The translations under genes and the position numbers were made by a program. The notes beneath the pieces are model-generated. The model was not told the origin of the DNA and ran no database searches. It saw only the letters and a list, made by a program, of their open reading frames with translations. From Actinomycetes bacterium (GTDB lineage Bacteria > Actinomycetota > Actinomycetes > Propionibacteriales > Nocardioidaceae), in contig JAKPAQ010000338.1 in the NCBI GenBank assembly GCA_029779385.1, positions 1 through 25,827 on the forward strand: DNA of 25,827 bases, given 5' to 3'. This document shows, one piece after another, positions 9,133-20,086 of the stretch (position 1 is the stretch's first letter; every line of letters begins with the position of its first letter).

Positions 9133-9155
9133 TAGTAGGCCAAGTGGGAGACAAT
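9126..9155 (+). promoter_or_regulatory. Promoter of the DUF3027 gene, leaderless type
   Basis: TTGGGT (9126-9131) and GACAAT (9150-9155) are 18 bases apart. The -10 ends exactly 6 bases before the ATG at 9162, so the mRNA would begin at or next to the start codon. This supports 9162 rather than the upstream GTG at 9090 as the start. Confidence 0.55.
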
Positions 9156-9161
9156 CGAGCC

Positions 9162-9887
9162 ATGAGCAAGTCCACGATCGATACCGCGACCGCCGCTATT
9201 TCGGCGGCCTGCGCTGACGGCACGGTCGGCGAGTACCTCGAAACAGTTGAGGTCGCCCCGGGGCTAGTCGACGTGCTTTTTGGTTGCACAATGTCCGGCT
9301 ATGTGGGCTGGTACTGGTCGGTGAGCGTATCGGTCCTAGACGATGCCGCCACGATCAACGACATTGTCTTGCTGCCCGCCGAGACTGCCGTGGTCGCGCC
9401 GCAATGGACTCCGTACCGCGATCGGGTGCGCCCAGGGGACCTAAACCCCGGCGACGTGATGCCGGTCGAAGAGGACGATATTCGACTCGTCCCAGCATGG
9501 TCTGCCGGAGACGGCGATCGCTCAGGTGTCGTGGATCGTCACTTCGCCCGCGAAATCGGGCTAGGTCGTGAGTGGGTGTTGTCGATCGAAGGGCGCGAGG
9601 ACGCAGCCGACCGTTGGTTCGACGGCGAGTCCGGCCCGAGCGCGGCCATCGCGAAGCAGGCTCCCGGAGTTTGTGGCACCTGCGGTTTCTTGGTCTCGCT
9701 CGCCGGTGGTCTTTCGGACCGCTTTGGGGTGTGCGCGAACCGGATGGCCAATTCTGATGGGCGAGTCGTTGCCTTGGCCCACGGTTGCGGGGCGCACTCT
9801 GGGACTAGGCCGAAGCGCTCGGCCTCGGCTAGCAAACTCCCTGATCCGGCCTACGATTCGATCCGTGACGACGTCGAAGATTTCTGA
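9162..9887 (+). CDS. DUF3027 family protein
   Basis: Conserved actinobacterial protein of unknown function, 241 residues from the ATG at 9162. The family core is recognisable: YRDRVRPGDLNPGDVMPVEEDD near residues 85-110, REWVLSIEGREDAADRWFDGESGP near 140, then a Cys/His-rich end. Cys171, Cys174, Cys191 and Cys209 with His207 and His212 (CxxC, C, HGCGAH) look like a zinc site. It is a predicted cytosolic protein with no signal or membrane segment. Near homologues sit beside DUF2530 and serC in mycobacteria (Rv0883c region, from memory), and the same neighbourhood occurs here. It ends 31 bases before the convergent DUF2530 gene. Confidence 0.88.
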   Translation: MSKSTIDTATAAISAACADGTVGEYLETVEVAPGLVDVLFGCTMSGYVGWYWSVSVSVLDDAATINDIVLLPAETAVVAPQWTPYRDRVRPGDLNPGDVMPVEEDDIRLVPAWSAGDGDRSGVVDRHFAREIGLGREWVLSIEGREDAADRWFDGESGPSAAIAKQAPGVCGTCGFLVSLAGGLSDRFGVCANRMANSDGRVVALAHGCGAHSGTRPKRSASASKLPDPAYDSIRDDVEDF

Positions 9888-9918
9888 GTCCTCGGCCTTG
9901 AAACCAATTATTTCTGGG

Positions 9919-10401
9919 TTAATTTTTGCGTCGGCGTCCAACCGTGGGGCTCGGCTCAGGGTCTGGTTCGGGAGCTGGCGCAGGTTGTTTCTTCGGCAAA
10001 CTGACTTTGGGATTGGGCACTTTAACTTTCGGCACCTTTACCTTCGGTTCGGTTGGTTTCAGGCTCTCGGCCTTTGCAACTGCGCCCTCACCGGAGGCGC
10101 TTGCCTCGTCGACTGCGTCTCGGCGCCGCCGGCAGTATTCGATGCCCATCAGGCCAAGACCAAACCCAGCGATTGCGGCCCAAAGCCACCAAGTGCGGCC
10201 GTTCTCTTGCAGCGTTCCCCAGAACGGGATCAAGGCAACTGCGGCGATGCCCCACAGGATCGTGCCGATCGTCATCGTGCGCACGCCGTCAACGTCGAGG
10301 GGTTCGACTTCGGCAACCTTGTGCGTCTTGCGGCCGACCTCGAGCTCGGTGATTTCCGGTCGCCCCAAGTCGGGAATGCGAGAACGTTTCAATTTGGCCA
10401 C
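9919..10401 (-). CDS. DUF2530 family membrane protein with Pro/Lys repeat tail
   Basis: A 160-residue predicted inner-membrane protein of unknown function. Residues 34-40 (PLDVDGV) lead into two hydrophobic helices at about 44-63 and 71-90 joined by a short polar loop, the DUF2530 pattern. An Arg cluster (RRRR, 91-94) suggests that the following tail is cytoplasmic. From residue ~114 the tail is low-complexity: PKVKV repeated, then PAPAPEPDPEPSP and a basic end RRRKN. The GTG at 10401 is preceded by TATCGT at exactly 6 bases, supporting a leaderless start. It is divergent from the membrane-anchored protein gene at 10443 and convergent with the DUF3027 gene. Confidence 0.82.
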   Translation of the reverse strand: MAKLKRSRIPDLGRPEITELEVGRKTHKVAEVEPLDVDGVRTMTIGTILWGIAAVALIPFWGTLQENGRTWWLWAAIAGFGLGLMGIEYCRRRRDAVDEASASGEGAVAKAESLKPTEPKVKVPKVKVPNPKVSLPKKQPAPAPEPDPEPSPTVGRRRKN

Positions 10402-10407
10402 AACCCA

Positions 10408-10413
10408 ACGATA
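10408..10413 (-). promoter_or_regulatory. -10 box, leaderless, for the DUF2530 gene
   Basis: On the minus strand TATCGT is followed by six bases and then the GTG start at 10401. There is no SD sequence and no clear -35. Confidence 0.55.
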
Positions 10414-10442
10414 GCCCGAAGCCTGTTGCGGCAGGAGGCCTC

Positions 10443-11498
10443 ATGAACCCCAAATACCGTCGGCTGCTCATTCCCGGACTGCTGTTAGCGCTGATTGTCG
10501 TAGTGGTCATCGCCTCGCTCGCGCAGAAGGCATCAGCCGAGGAGACGTCCCCTGGCTTGGTGCTGAGCGACCCTCGAATCACCGAATCAAGTGGGCTGGC
10601 GATCAGCCGAAAACATCACGACCTGGCCTACACCGTCAACGACTCTGGTGGCGCGGCCGAGATTTACGCGATTGACTTAACCAGCGGAAAGACAGTCGGC
10701 GTCACCAAGGTGGCCGCCGGTTTTCAAGATGTTGAAGCGTTGGCGCTGCACGCCGGAAAGCTGTGGATTGCCGACGTTGGTGACAATGCTGCCCGCCGGC
10801 TCACCACCACGCTCTACCAGATAAGCGAGCCTGGACGTGGCAATCGGACCGTCTCGCCCAAGCAGTATCGGATTGAACTTTCCGGCGGACCAGCCGATGT
10901 TGAAACCCTGCTGATCGACCCAGCCTCTGGTCAATTGCAGCTCGTTTCGAAGGGAATTTTTGGCGGCAACGTGTTTGCGGCCGATCCGGCAGATCTGCGA
11001 ACCGGCCAAGTGGCGACCTTCAAGCAAATCGCCGACTCCGTCCCTGGCCTGGTCACCGATGGCGCCTACTCGCCAAACGGCTCGCAGGTTGCTTTGCTGA
11101 CGTACCTGTCGCTCGTGACCGTCGATCCGCAAACTTGGCAGGTGGTCGGTAGCCAGCCGCTGCCAAAACTGGAACAACCAGAAACGGTCGACTTCCTTAC
11201 CGAAACTCGGCTCCTGGTTGGCAGCGAGGGGGAGAACTCGCCGCTAAAGGAAGTCACTCTCGCCCCTAGCGACGCCAACGTCGAAACGGTCGCCACGTTG
11301 GACTCGGGCGAGGCAGTCGCCGACTCGACTAACACCAGCAAGACCGCCGCTCCAGCCAAGGAGATCGACACTGCTGCTGCGGCCGAATCGAAATTCTCGA
11401 TCGTGGGGATCTGGCCGTTGTCGGTTGCGCTACTCGCCTTTGGCCTGGTCGTGCTTGTCGCGAGAGCGGTTCGGTCCAAGGCGGCCAGGCGCGGCTAA
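10443..11498 (+). CDS. Secreted, membrane-anchored protein with propeller-like domain, function unknown
   Basis: I do not recognise a named family. The 351-residue protein starts with a basic end and a hydrophobic helix (about residues 8-27) followed by ASA, which could be a signal peptidase site. It ends in a second helix (about 318-343) and a basic RSKAARRG stop-transfer tail. So the middle ~290 residues probably face outside, anchored at the C-terminus. The middle has recurring strands with the look of a beta-propeller: SSGLAISRKHHDLAYTVNDSGG, IYAIDLTSGK, DVEALALHAGKLWIADVGDN. A Thr/Ala-rich linker precedes the last helix. The ATG at 10443 has AGGAGG 4 bases upstream, an SD-led start. The next gene begins 16 bases after the stop. 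Confidence 0.8.
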   Translation: MNPKYRRLLIPGLLLALIVVVVIASLAQKASAEETSPGLVLSDPRITESSGLAISRKHHDLAYTVNDSGGAAEIYAIDLTSGKTVGVTKVAAGFQDVEALALHAGKLWIADVGDNAARRLTTTLYQISEPGRGNRTVSPKQYRIELSGGPADVETLLIDPASGQLQLVSKGIFGGNVFAADPADLRTGQVATFKQIADSVPGLVTDGAYSPNGSQVALLTYLSLVTVDPQTWQVVGSQPLPKLEQPETVDFLTETRLLVGSEGENSPLKEVTLAPSDANVETVATLDSGEAVADSTNTSKTAAPAKEIDTAAAAESKFSIVGIWPLSVALLAFGLVVLVARAVRSKAARRG

Positions 11499-11502
11499 GG
11501 CG

Positions 11503-11508
11503 TACGGT
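11503..11508 (+). promoter_or_regulatory. -10 box, leaderless, for the gamma-carbonic anhydrase gene
   Basis: TACGGT is followed by six bases and the ATG at 11515. It lies in the 16-base gap after the previous gene, so this gene can be transcribed on its own. No SD sequence or clear -35 is present. Confidence 0.55.
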
Positions 11509-11514
11509 GGGTCC

Positions 11515-12036
11515 ATGTTGATTTCTTTGGAGGGCGGCCGCACGCCGCAGGTCGATGAGTCCGCATTCGTTGCCCCAAACGCCACCTTGGTCGGCTCGGT
11601 TGAGGTCGGCCCGGGCGCGAGCGTTTGGTACGGTGCGGTGCTTCGCGCCGACAACGAACCGATCGTCATCGGGCCGCGCAGCAACGTTCAAGACAACTGC
11701 GCCTTTCACGTCGACCAGGGCCGGCCGCTGACCCTTGGCGAGGGCGTCTCGGTCGGGCACGGGGCGATCATTCACGGCGCCACCATCGAGGATCACGTTC
11801 TGGTTGGCATGGGCGCCATCATCATGAACGGCGCGGTCGTCGGCGCGGAATCGTTGATCGCGGCCGGTGCGCTGATCTCCCAAGACGCGGTGATCCCGCC
11901 ACGCTCACTGGTCGCCGGGGTGCCGGGCAAAGTCCGTCGCGAACTGTCCGACGAAGAAGTTGCTGGACTGCATCGCAACGCCGAAGTTTATGAAGGCCAC
12001 CGCGACACCCATCGCGGCGGCACCGTCATCGGCTGA
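11515..12036 (+). CDS. Gamma-carbonic anhydrase family protein
   Basis: A 173-residue left-handed beta-helix protein of the gamma-class carbonic anhydrase/YrdA-PaaY family, expected to be a cytosolic trimer that may hydrate CO2. The three zinc-ligand histidines are present at His65 (FHVD), His82 (GHG) and His87 (IHG), with the family's 17- and 5-residue spacing. LRADNEPIVIG and NVQDNCAFH give the conserved Arg, Asp, Asn and Gln. It ends with a VAGVPGKVRRELS helix. It lacks the acidic loop of the archaeal Cam enzyme, so activity is not certain from sequence. Its TGA (12034-12036) directly abuts the stop codon of the convergent serC. Confidence 0.9.
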   Translation: MLISLEGGRTPQVDESAFVAPNATLVGSVEVGPGASVWYGAVLRADNEPIVIGPRSNVQDNCAFHVDQGRPLTLGEGVSVGHGAIIHGATIEDHVLVGMGAIIMNGAVVGAESLIAAGALISQDAVIPPRSLVAGVPGKVRRELSDEEVAGLHRNAEVYEGHRDTHRGGTVIG

Positions 12037-13267
<1,231 letters not shown>

Positions 13268-13274
13268 GCACCCG

Positions 13275-13280
13275 ATTATC
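13275..13280 (-). promoter_or_regulatory. -10 box for the small membrane ORF and possibly serC
   Basis: On the minus strand GATAAT ends 7 bases before the ATG at 13267. It stands almost back to back with the mutA -10 (13298-13303) on the other strand. Transcripts from here could continue into serC. Confidence 0.45.
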
Positions 13281-13297
13281 CCTCCGAGCAGGGCGGC

Positions 13298-13303
13298 TAA
13301 CAT
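13298..13303 (+). promoter_or_regulatory. -10 box, leaderless, for mutA-mutB-meaB
   Basis: TAACAT is followed by six bases and the mutA ATG at 13310. A leaderless start leaves no room for a cobalamin riboswitch ahead of this B12-dependent operon. The -35 is not evident. Confidence 0.6.
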
Positions 13304-13309
13304 TCGAGC

Positions 13310-15093
13310 ATGGCCCAAAACCAGCCCACGGTACCTCTAGCGGGTGGCGTCGACCACGATCAAGCGCAGTGGGAGAAGGCAACTGCCGCAGTTCTGCGCA
13401 AGAGTCGTCGGCTCGCCGAGGACGCTCCAGATTCTGCTGTTTGGTCCGCGCTTGCGACCACCACGTTGGACGGTTTGTCTGTTACCCCGCTCGGCACGGC
13501 CGAGTTAGTAGCCGATTTGCCAGAGACTGGCTTGCCGGGTCAAGCGCCTTACACGCGCGGCTCGGGTCTGGCCGACGAGGAGCTAACCGGCTGGGACATC
13601 CGCGGTTGGTTCACCGATCCGGCGACCACCGCCGACGACATCACCGCCGAACTTGAAAACGGCGCCAACTCGCTTTGGCTCACTGTCGGCCCGCGCGGCA
13701 TCGCCGTCGACCGGTTGGCTGAACTGCTTGAGCCGGTTTTCTTGGATTTGGCGCCAGTGGTGCTGGAGGCTCCCGAGGACCCGATCGGGGCCGCTGAGGC
13801 GTACCTGGCGGTCTGCCGTGACAAGGGCACGGCCCCACATCGGGACTCGAACCTAGGCGTCAGTGGTTCTAATCTGGACTGGATCGTTCGCGCTGGCGAA
13901 CTCGGCCGAGCGAACGGAATCCGCGGCGTAATCGTCGACGCCACGCGGGCACACGAAAAGGGCGCTTCGGACGTCCAGGAACTCGCTTGGTCGATGATGG
14001 TTGCGGTTACCTACCTGCGGGCGCTCGAAGCCGCCGGGTTCACCATCGACGAGGCCGCTGCCCAACTGGAGTTCCGCTACGCGGCCACTGATGAACAGTT
14101 CCCGACAATTGCCAAACTTCGGGCCGCTAGAACCCTGTGGAATCGGGTCGGCGAGTTGGCCGGTATTGGTGATCAAGCGCGTGCGCAACGTCAACATGTC
14201 GTCACTTCGCGACCGATGATGGCCCGGTACGACTCGTACGCCAACATGCTGCGCACCACGGTGGCCGGCTTTGCTGCCGGTGTTGGTGGTGCTGAGGCCG
14301 TGACGATCTTGCCGTTTGACGAACCGCTCGGCTTGCCGACGCCGTTTAGTCGCCGGATCGCCCGCAACACCTCGAGCCTGTTGATCCACGAATCTCACGT
14401 TGCCAAGGTGATCGACCCGGCCGGTGGTGCCTACGCAGTGGAGAAACTCACCGACGACCTCGCGATGGTTTCGTGGGAGTTGTTTGCTGAACTCGACGGC
14501 CTCGACGAATTGGACGGCCGCGCAGATCTGGATGCCGCGGCCGAACGTTTGGATCCGTTGATCGAAGCCGTCCGCGAAGATCGCGCCACCCAAATCGCGA
14601 CGCGCGAGCGACCGATCACCGGCGTGAGCGAGTTCCCGAACTTGGCCGAAGAACTACCCGAACGCACGCCCTACCCGGTCGCCCCCGACGTGTTCCGCTA
14701 CGCCGGCGACTTCGAGGCCTTGCGTGACGCGCCAGCAGCCAACCCGGTGTTCTTGGCCACGATGGGCACGGTTGCCGCCCATACGGCCCGAGCAACATTC
14801 GTCACCAACCTGTTTGCCGCCGGTGGAATCGCAGTCGGCGTCGCTGGGGCGACCGCTTCGGTTGCCGACGTGGTTGAGGCCTATCGCGAGGCCGGCACAC
14901 CGCCGGTTGTTTGCCTGGCCGGTGCTGACGGCGATTACGCCGACTGGGGCGCTGTTCTGGTGACCGCCTTGCGTGAGGCCGGCGCTAGTCATCTCATCTT
15001 GGCTGGCAAGACCGATCTGGGCCAGGACACATCGGCTGCGGCGGGCCTAGACGCCTTAGCTTTCCTCCGACAGATGCGAGAGGTGCTCTCAGC

Positions 15094-15097
<4 letters not shown>
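13310..15097 (+). CDS. mutA: Methylmalonyl-CoA mutase small (beta) subunit
   Basis: Non-catalytic partner of MutB in the heterodimeric, adenosylcobalamin-dependent methylmalonyl-CoA mutase. The 595-residue protein keeps the TIM-barrel layout: [16 protein letters not shown] near residue 70, then [32 protein letters not shown] and [33 protein letters not shown] in the later half of the barrel. Its C-terminal Rossmann-like domain lacks the DxHxxG cobalamin motif, as expected for the small subunit. It is shorter than MutB, the usual relationship. The ATG at 13310 is supported by a leaderless-type -10. The stop overlaps the mutB start (ATGA at 15094-15097), so the two are translationally coupled. 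Confidence 0.95.
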
Positions 15098-17205
<2,108 letters not shown>

Positions 17206-17211
17206 TTTCTC

Positions 17212-18195
17212 GTGGTTGATGTCGCCGAGTTGACCGCCGGTGTCCGTGCTGGTCAACGCGCCTCGGTGTCGCGCGCGATCACTTTGGTCGAGTCGCGCCG
17301 AGCTGACCACCGAGTCGCGGCTCGCGAGCTCCTCACCGAGTTGACTGCCGGTCCAGACTCCAAGGTCGGCCAAGCGGTTCGGGTCGGGATTTCGGGCGTG
17401 CCCGGAGTCGGCAAGTCGACCTTCATCGAGGCTCTCGGGGTTCACCTGACCGAGCGCGGGCATCAAGTAGGCGTATTGGCGGTCGACCCTTCTAGCGTTC
17501 GCACTCGCGGTTCGGTCCTTGGCGACAAGACCCGGATGGCGCGGCTGTCGGTGGACCCGAAGGCCTACATTCGGCCCTCGCCCAGTGCCGGCAGTCTTGG
17601 TGGTGTCGCCAGAGCCACGAGCCAGGCGATGACGGTGCTCGAGGCGGCCGGTTACGACGTTGTGCTGGTGGAAACGGTCGGGGTCGGCCAGTCGGAGATC
17701 ACTGTGGCCGCCATGGTCGACACTTTCTTGTTCCTGACTTTGGCCAGAACCGGCGACCAACTCCAAGGCATCAAGAAGGGGATCTTGGAGATCGCCGACG
17801 TGATCACGGTAAACAAGGCCGACGGCGAGCGCGTCCGCGAAGCCGAAGTCACCGCCCGCGACCTCGCCGGGGCACTGCGGCTGGTTTATGCCGGTACCAA
17901 AGACTGGGTTCCGCCGGTACTCACCTGCTCGTCAATTGAAGGCACCGGCATCGACACCGTCTGGAGTCGGATCATTCGCCACCGCGAGTTCATGGGCCAG
18001 CGCGGCATAAGCGAAAAGCGCGCCGGACAGCAACTCGAATTCACTTGGGCGCTGGTGCGCGACGAATTGGAGCAGCGCCTGCGCACCGACCCAGGTGTTG
18101 CGCTCGTGCGCGAGAAAGTCAGTGCGCAAGTGCTGGCTGGTGAACTCGCCCCCGGAGCCGCGGCCGACGAGATCCTTCGGGCCTTCGACTCCTAA
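17212..18195 (+). CDS. meaB: Methylmalonyl-CoA mutase-associated GTPase MeaB
   Basis: G3E-family GTPase that protects and reloads methylmalonyl-CoA mutase with intact adenosylcobalamin. The P-loop GVPGVGKST spans residues 62-70. DPSSVRTRGSVLGDKTRM follows as the switch region, then VETVGVGQSE (Walker B/switch) and NKADG (guanine specificity). The C-terminal ~90 residues form the dimerisation arm. At 327 residues it is the usual length (also called ArgK/YgfD). The GTG at 17212 is 6 bases after the mutB stop with no evident SD sequence, so coupling to mutB is likely. Its TAA stop lies inside the inverted repeat that separates it from the convergent citrate synthase gene. Confidence 0.95.
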   Translation: MVDVAELTAGVRAGQRASVSRAITLVESRRADHRVAARELLTELTAGPDSKVGQAVRVGISGVPGVGKSTFIEALGVHLTERGHQVGVLAVDPSSVRTRGSVLGDKTRMARLSVDPKAYIRPSPSAGSLGGVARATSQAMTVLEAAGYDVVLVETVGVGQSEITVAAMVDTFLFLTLARTGDQLQGIKKGILEIADVITVNKADGERVREAEVTARDLAGALRLVYAGTKDWVPPVLTCSSIEGTGIDTVWSRIIRHREFMGQRGISEKRAGQQLEFTWALVRDELEQRLRTDPGVALVREKVSAQVLAGELAPGAAADEILRAFDS

Positions 18196-18244
18196 CGAAT
18201 GTGGCCGACGTCGAAACTGATTCGACGTCGGCCACAATCGTTAG
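18192..18244. terminator. 23-bp inverted repeat between convergent meaB and citA
   Basis: Arms 18192-18215 and 18221-18244 pair over 7 + 16 bp with a single A-A opposition and a 5-base loop. The left arm contains the meaB stop codon, and the right arm ends 15 bases before the citrate synthase stop. Neither strand has a T run after it. It is best read as a bidirectional terminator or 3'-end stabiliser of the hairpin-only kind. Confidence 0.7.
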
Positions 18245-18258
18245 GCGATGGGGTGGCG

Positions 18259-19374
18259 CTAACCGCCGATGCCTGCCCAGGCGGGGTTCCAACCCGGCAC
18301 CTCGTCGGCGCGGCGGGCGGCCGGACCGATGTAGATCGCCGACGGGCGGATCAAACGACCGGTCTTGTACTGCTCGAGAATATGAGCACTCCAGCCAGCG
18401 GTCCGCGCCGAGGTGAACATCGCGGTGAACATGTTCGCCGGAATTTCGGCGAAGTCCAACACGATCGCGGCCCAGAACTCGACGTTCGTTTCCAAGACTC
18501 GGTCGGGGCGACGTTCACGCAACTCGGCCAAGGCAGCCTGCTCGAGTGCTTCGGCAACCTCAGCGCGCGGGGCGTTGAGTTCCTTGGCGGTGCGGCGAAG
18601 CGTGCGTGCACGCGGATCTTCGGCGCGGTAAACCCGGTGGCCAAAGCCCATCAGTCGCTCGCCGTCGTCGAGCAACTTCTTCACGTAGGCGCGCGCATCG
18701 CCGGTCTTTTCGACCTGCTCGATCATGTGCAGCACGCGAGAAGGTGCGCCGCCGTGCAATGGGCCAGACATCGCACCTACCGCGCCGGACATGGCGGCGG
18801 CCACGTCGGCGCCGGTGGAAGAAATCACCCGGGCGGTGAAAGTCGAAGCGTTCATGCCGTGTTCGGCGGCCGAGACCAAGTACGCATCAATTGCCTTGGC
18901 GTGGGCGGGGTTTACCTCGCCGCGCCAACGGGTGAGCATGCGCTCGACGATCGTGTCGCACTCGTCGATCTTGCTTTGCGGGACCATCGGTTTACCGAGT
19001 CCTCGAGCCGCCTGGGCAACATAGGAAAGCACCATGACGGCCGTGCGGGCGAGGTCTTCGCGCACTTCCTCGGGCGTCTCAATGTCGTACAACTGGCGCA
19101 TTCCCCAGATCGGGGCCATCTGGGAGATGGCGCTCTGCACGTCGGCGCGGATATCGCCAGAGTGCACCGGAATCGGGAACGGCTCCGCCGGGGGCAGGCC
19201 CGGATCGTAGGAGCCATCGACCAGCAGGCCCCAGATCTTCTCGAACGGCACCCGGCCGACGAGGTCATCAATGTCGACACCGCGATAGCGCAGTGCCGAA
19301 CCTTCTTTGTCGGGTTCGGCGATTTCGCTCTCGAACGCAACGACGCCTTCCAGTCCGTGATGCACCTGAGTCAT
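18259..19374 (-). CDS. citA: Citrate synthase, CitA (citrate synthase 2) type
   Basis: Condenses oxaloacetate with acetyl-CoA, or possibly propionyl-CoA. At 371 residues it is the short bacterial form. His207 (GPLHGGAP) and His246 (GFGHRVYR) match the two catalytic histidines of E. coli GltA, and His172 lies in EHGMNASTF. The position of the catalytic Asp is Glu299 (NVEFW instead of NVDFY). Related actinobacterial CitA proteins, as I recall them, share this segment, so it may be a family trait rather than a defect. The ATG at 19374 is preceded by CACTAT at 6 bases. The gene is divergent from pdxH and convergent with meaB; given the propionate-related neighbours, 2-methylcitrate synthase activity should be considered. 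Confidence 0.92.
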   Translation of the reverse strand: MTQVHHGLEGVVAFESEIAEPDKEGSALRYRGVDIDDLVGRVPFEKIWGLLVDGSYDPGLPPAEPFPIPVHSGDIRADVQSAISQMAPIWGMRQLYDIETPEEVREDLARTAVMVLSYVAQAARGLGKPMVPQSKIDECDTIVERMLTRWRGEVNPAHAKAIDAYLVSAAEHGMNASTFTARVISSTGADVAAAMSGAVGAMSGPLHGGAPSRVLHMIEQVEKTGDARAYVKKLLDDGERLMGFGHRVYRAEDPRARTLRRTAKELNAPRAEVAEALEQAALAELRERRPDRVLETNVEFWAAIVLDFAEIPANMFTAMFTSARTAGWSAHILEQYKTGRLIRPSAIYIGPAARRADEVPGWNPAWAGIGG

Positions 19375-19380
19375 AGGTCA

Positions 19381-19386
19381 ATAGTG
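19381..19386 (-). promoter_or_regulatory. -10 box, leaderless, for citA
   Basis: On the minus strand CACTAT is followed by six bases and the ATG at 19374. It has the A at -11 and T at -7 but not the first T. It is placed back to back with the pdxH -10, 43 bases away. Confidence 0.4.
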
Positions 19387-19429
19387 CCTTGTTCGTGGTT
19401 CGGGGTCACTATGGTGGCCCCCTGGTCGC

Positions 19430-19435
19430 TACCGT
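19430..19435 (+). promoter_or_regulatory. -10 box, leaderless, for pdxH
   Basis: TACCGT is followed by six bases and the ATG at 19442. No SD sequence precedes this start. Confidence 0.55.
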
Positions 19436-19441
19436 TGAGCT

Positions 19442-20080
19442 ATGGCCGACAGCGATTTGGCGAAGATGCGCAGCGAATATGCGAGCACCGGACTGGACGA
19501 AGAAGCGGCCGGACATGACCCGGTTGCCTTGGCTAGGCGTTGGCTCCACGATGCGATTGCTGCGCGAGTCGACGAACCGAACGCGATGGCATTGGCTACG
19601 GCCACTGCCTCGGCAATACCCTCGGTCCGGTTGGTGCTGCTCAAAGGTTTGGACGAAAGCGGGGCAGTTTTCTTCACCAACTACGACTCTCGCAAGGGTC
19701 GAGAACTGGCCGAAAACCCCCACGCGGCCGCAGTGATGATCTGGCATCAGATCGGTCGCCAACTGCGATTTGAAGGTGCCGTCAGCAAATTGGCTCCGGC
19801 CGACTGCGACGAATACTTCACCTCGCGGCCGCTGGGTGCGCGAATCAGTGCGACCGCCTCCCCGCAATCACACATGGTGGCCGACCGGGCCGAACTGGAA
19901 CGCCGCTGGAGTGAGGCCGAGTCAGCTGGGGTGGCTGAATCTCGGCCAGCTGGTTGGGGTGGTTACCGGATCGCGATCGAGGCGTTCGAGTTCTGGCACG
20001 GTCGCGAAGACCGACTCCATGACCGGATCCGATTCTCTAAAGACGGCGATCACTGGACCCGAGAGCGGCTCGCGCCCTAG
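19442..20080 (+). CDS. pdxH: Pyridoxamine/pyridoxine 5'-phosphate oxidase
   Basis: FMN-dependent oxidase producing pyridoxal 5'-phosphate, the cofactor of enzymes such as SerC. The 212-residue protein shows the family's order: SVRLVLLKGLDESGAVFFTNYDSRKGREL (FMN phosphate and substrate region), AVMIWHQIGRQLRFEG, SRPLGARISA, then PAGWGGYRIAIEAFEFWHGREDRLHDR and the closing RERLAP. The segment after SRPLGARISA reads TASPQSHMVADRAEL and varies from the common QSR.PI pattern. The ATG at 19442 is supported by a leaderless-type -10. It ends 6 bases before the convergent galE stop with no visible terminator. The citA-pdxH divergent pair is, I believe, common in actinobacteria. Confidence 0.95.
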   Translation: MADSDLAKMRSEYASTGLDEEAAGHDPVALARRWLHDAIAARVDEPNAMALATATASAIPSVRLVLLKGLDESGAVFFTNYDSRKGRELAENPHAAAVMIWHQIGRQLRFEGAVSKLAPADCDEYFTSRPLGARISATASPQSHMVADRAELERRWSEAESAGVAESRPAGWGGYRIAIEAFEFWHGREDRLHDRIRFSKDGDHWTRERLAP

Positions 20081-20086
20081 CGATTC

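Noticed and set aside
9090..9161. Upstream GTG start for the DUF3027 protein
   Set aside because: It would overlap the cold-shock gene, and the added residues look arbitrary. The ATG at 9162 has a leaderless-type promoter.
9888..9918. Terminator between convergent DUF3027 and DUF2530 genes
   Set aside because: AACC and GGTT could pair before TTAATTTTT, but a 4-bp stem is too weak to claim.
13853..14593. 246-residue minus-strand frame opposite mutA
   Set aside because: It is embedded in a conserved gene and has no motif or start signal.
18199..19518. 439-residue plus-strand frame opposite citrate synthase
   Set aside because: It covers the meaB terminator repeat and the whole of citA in antisense, with no family features. 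Long antisense frames are common in high-GC genes.
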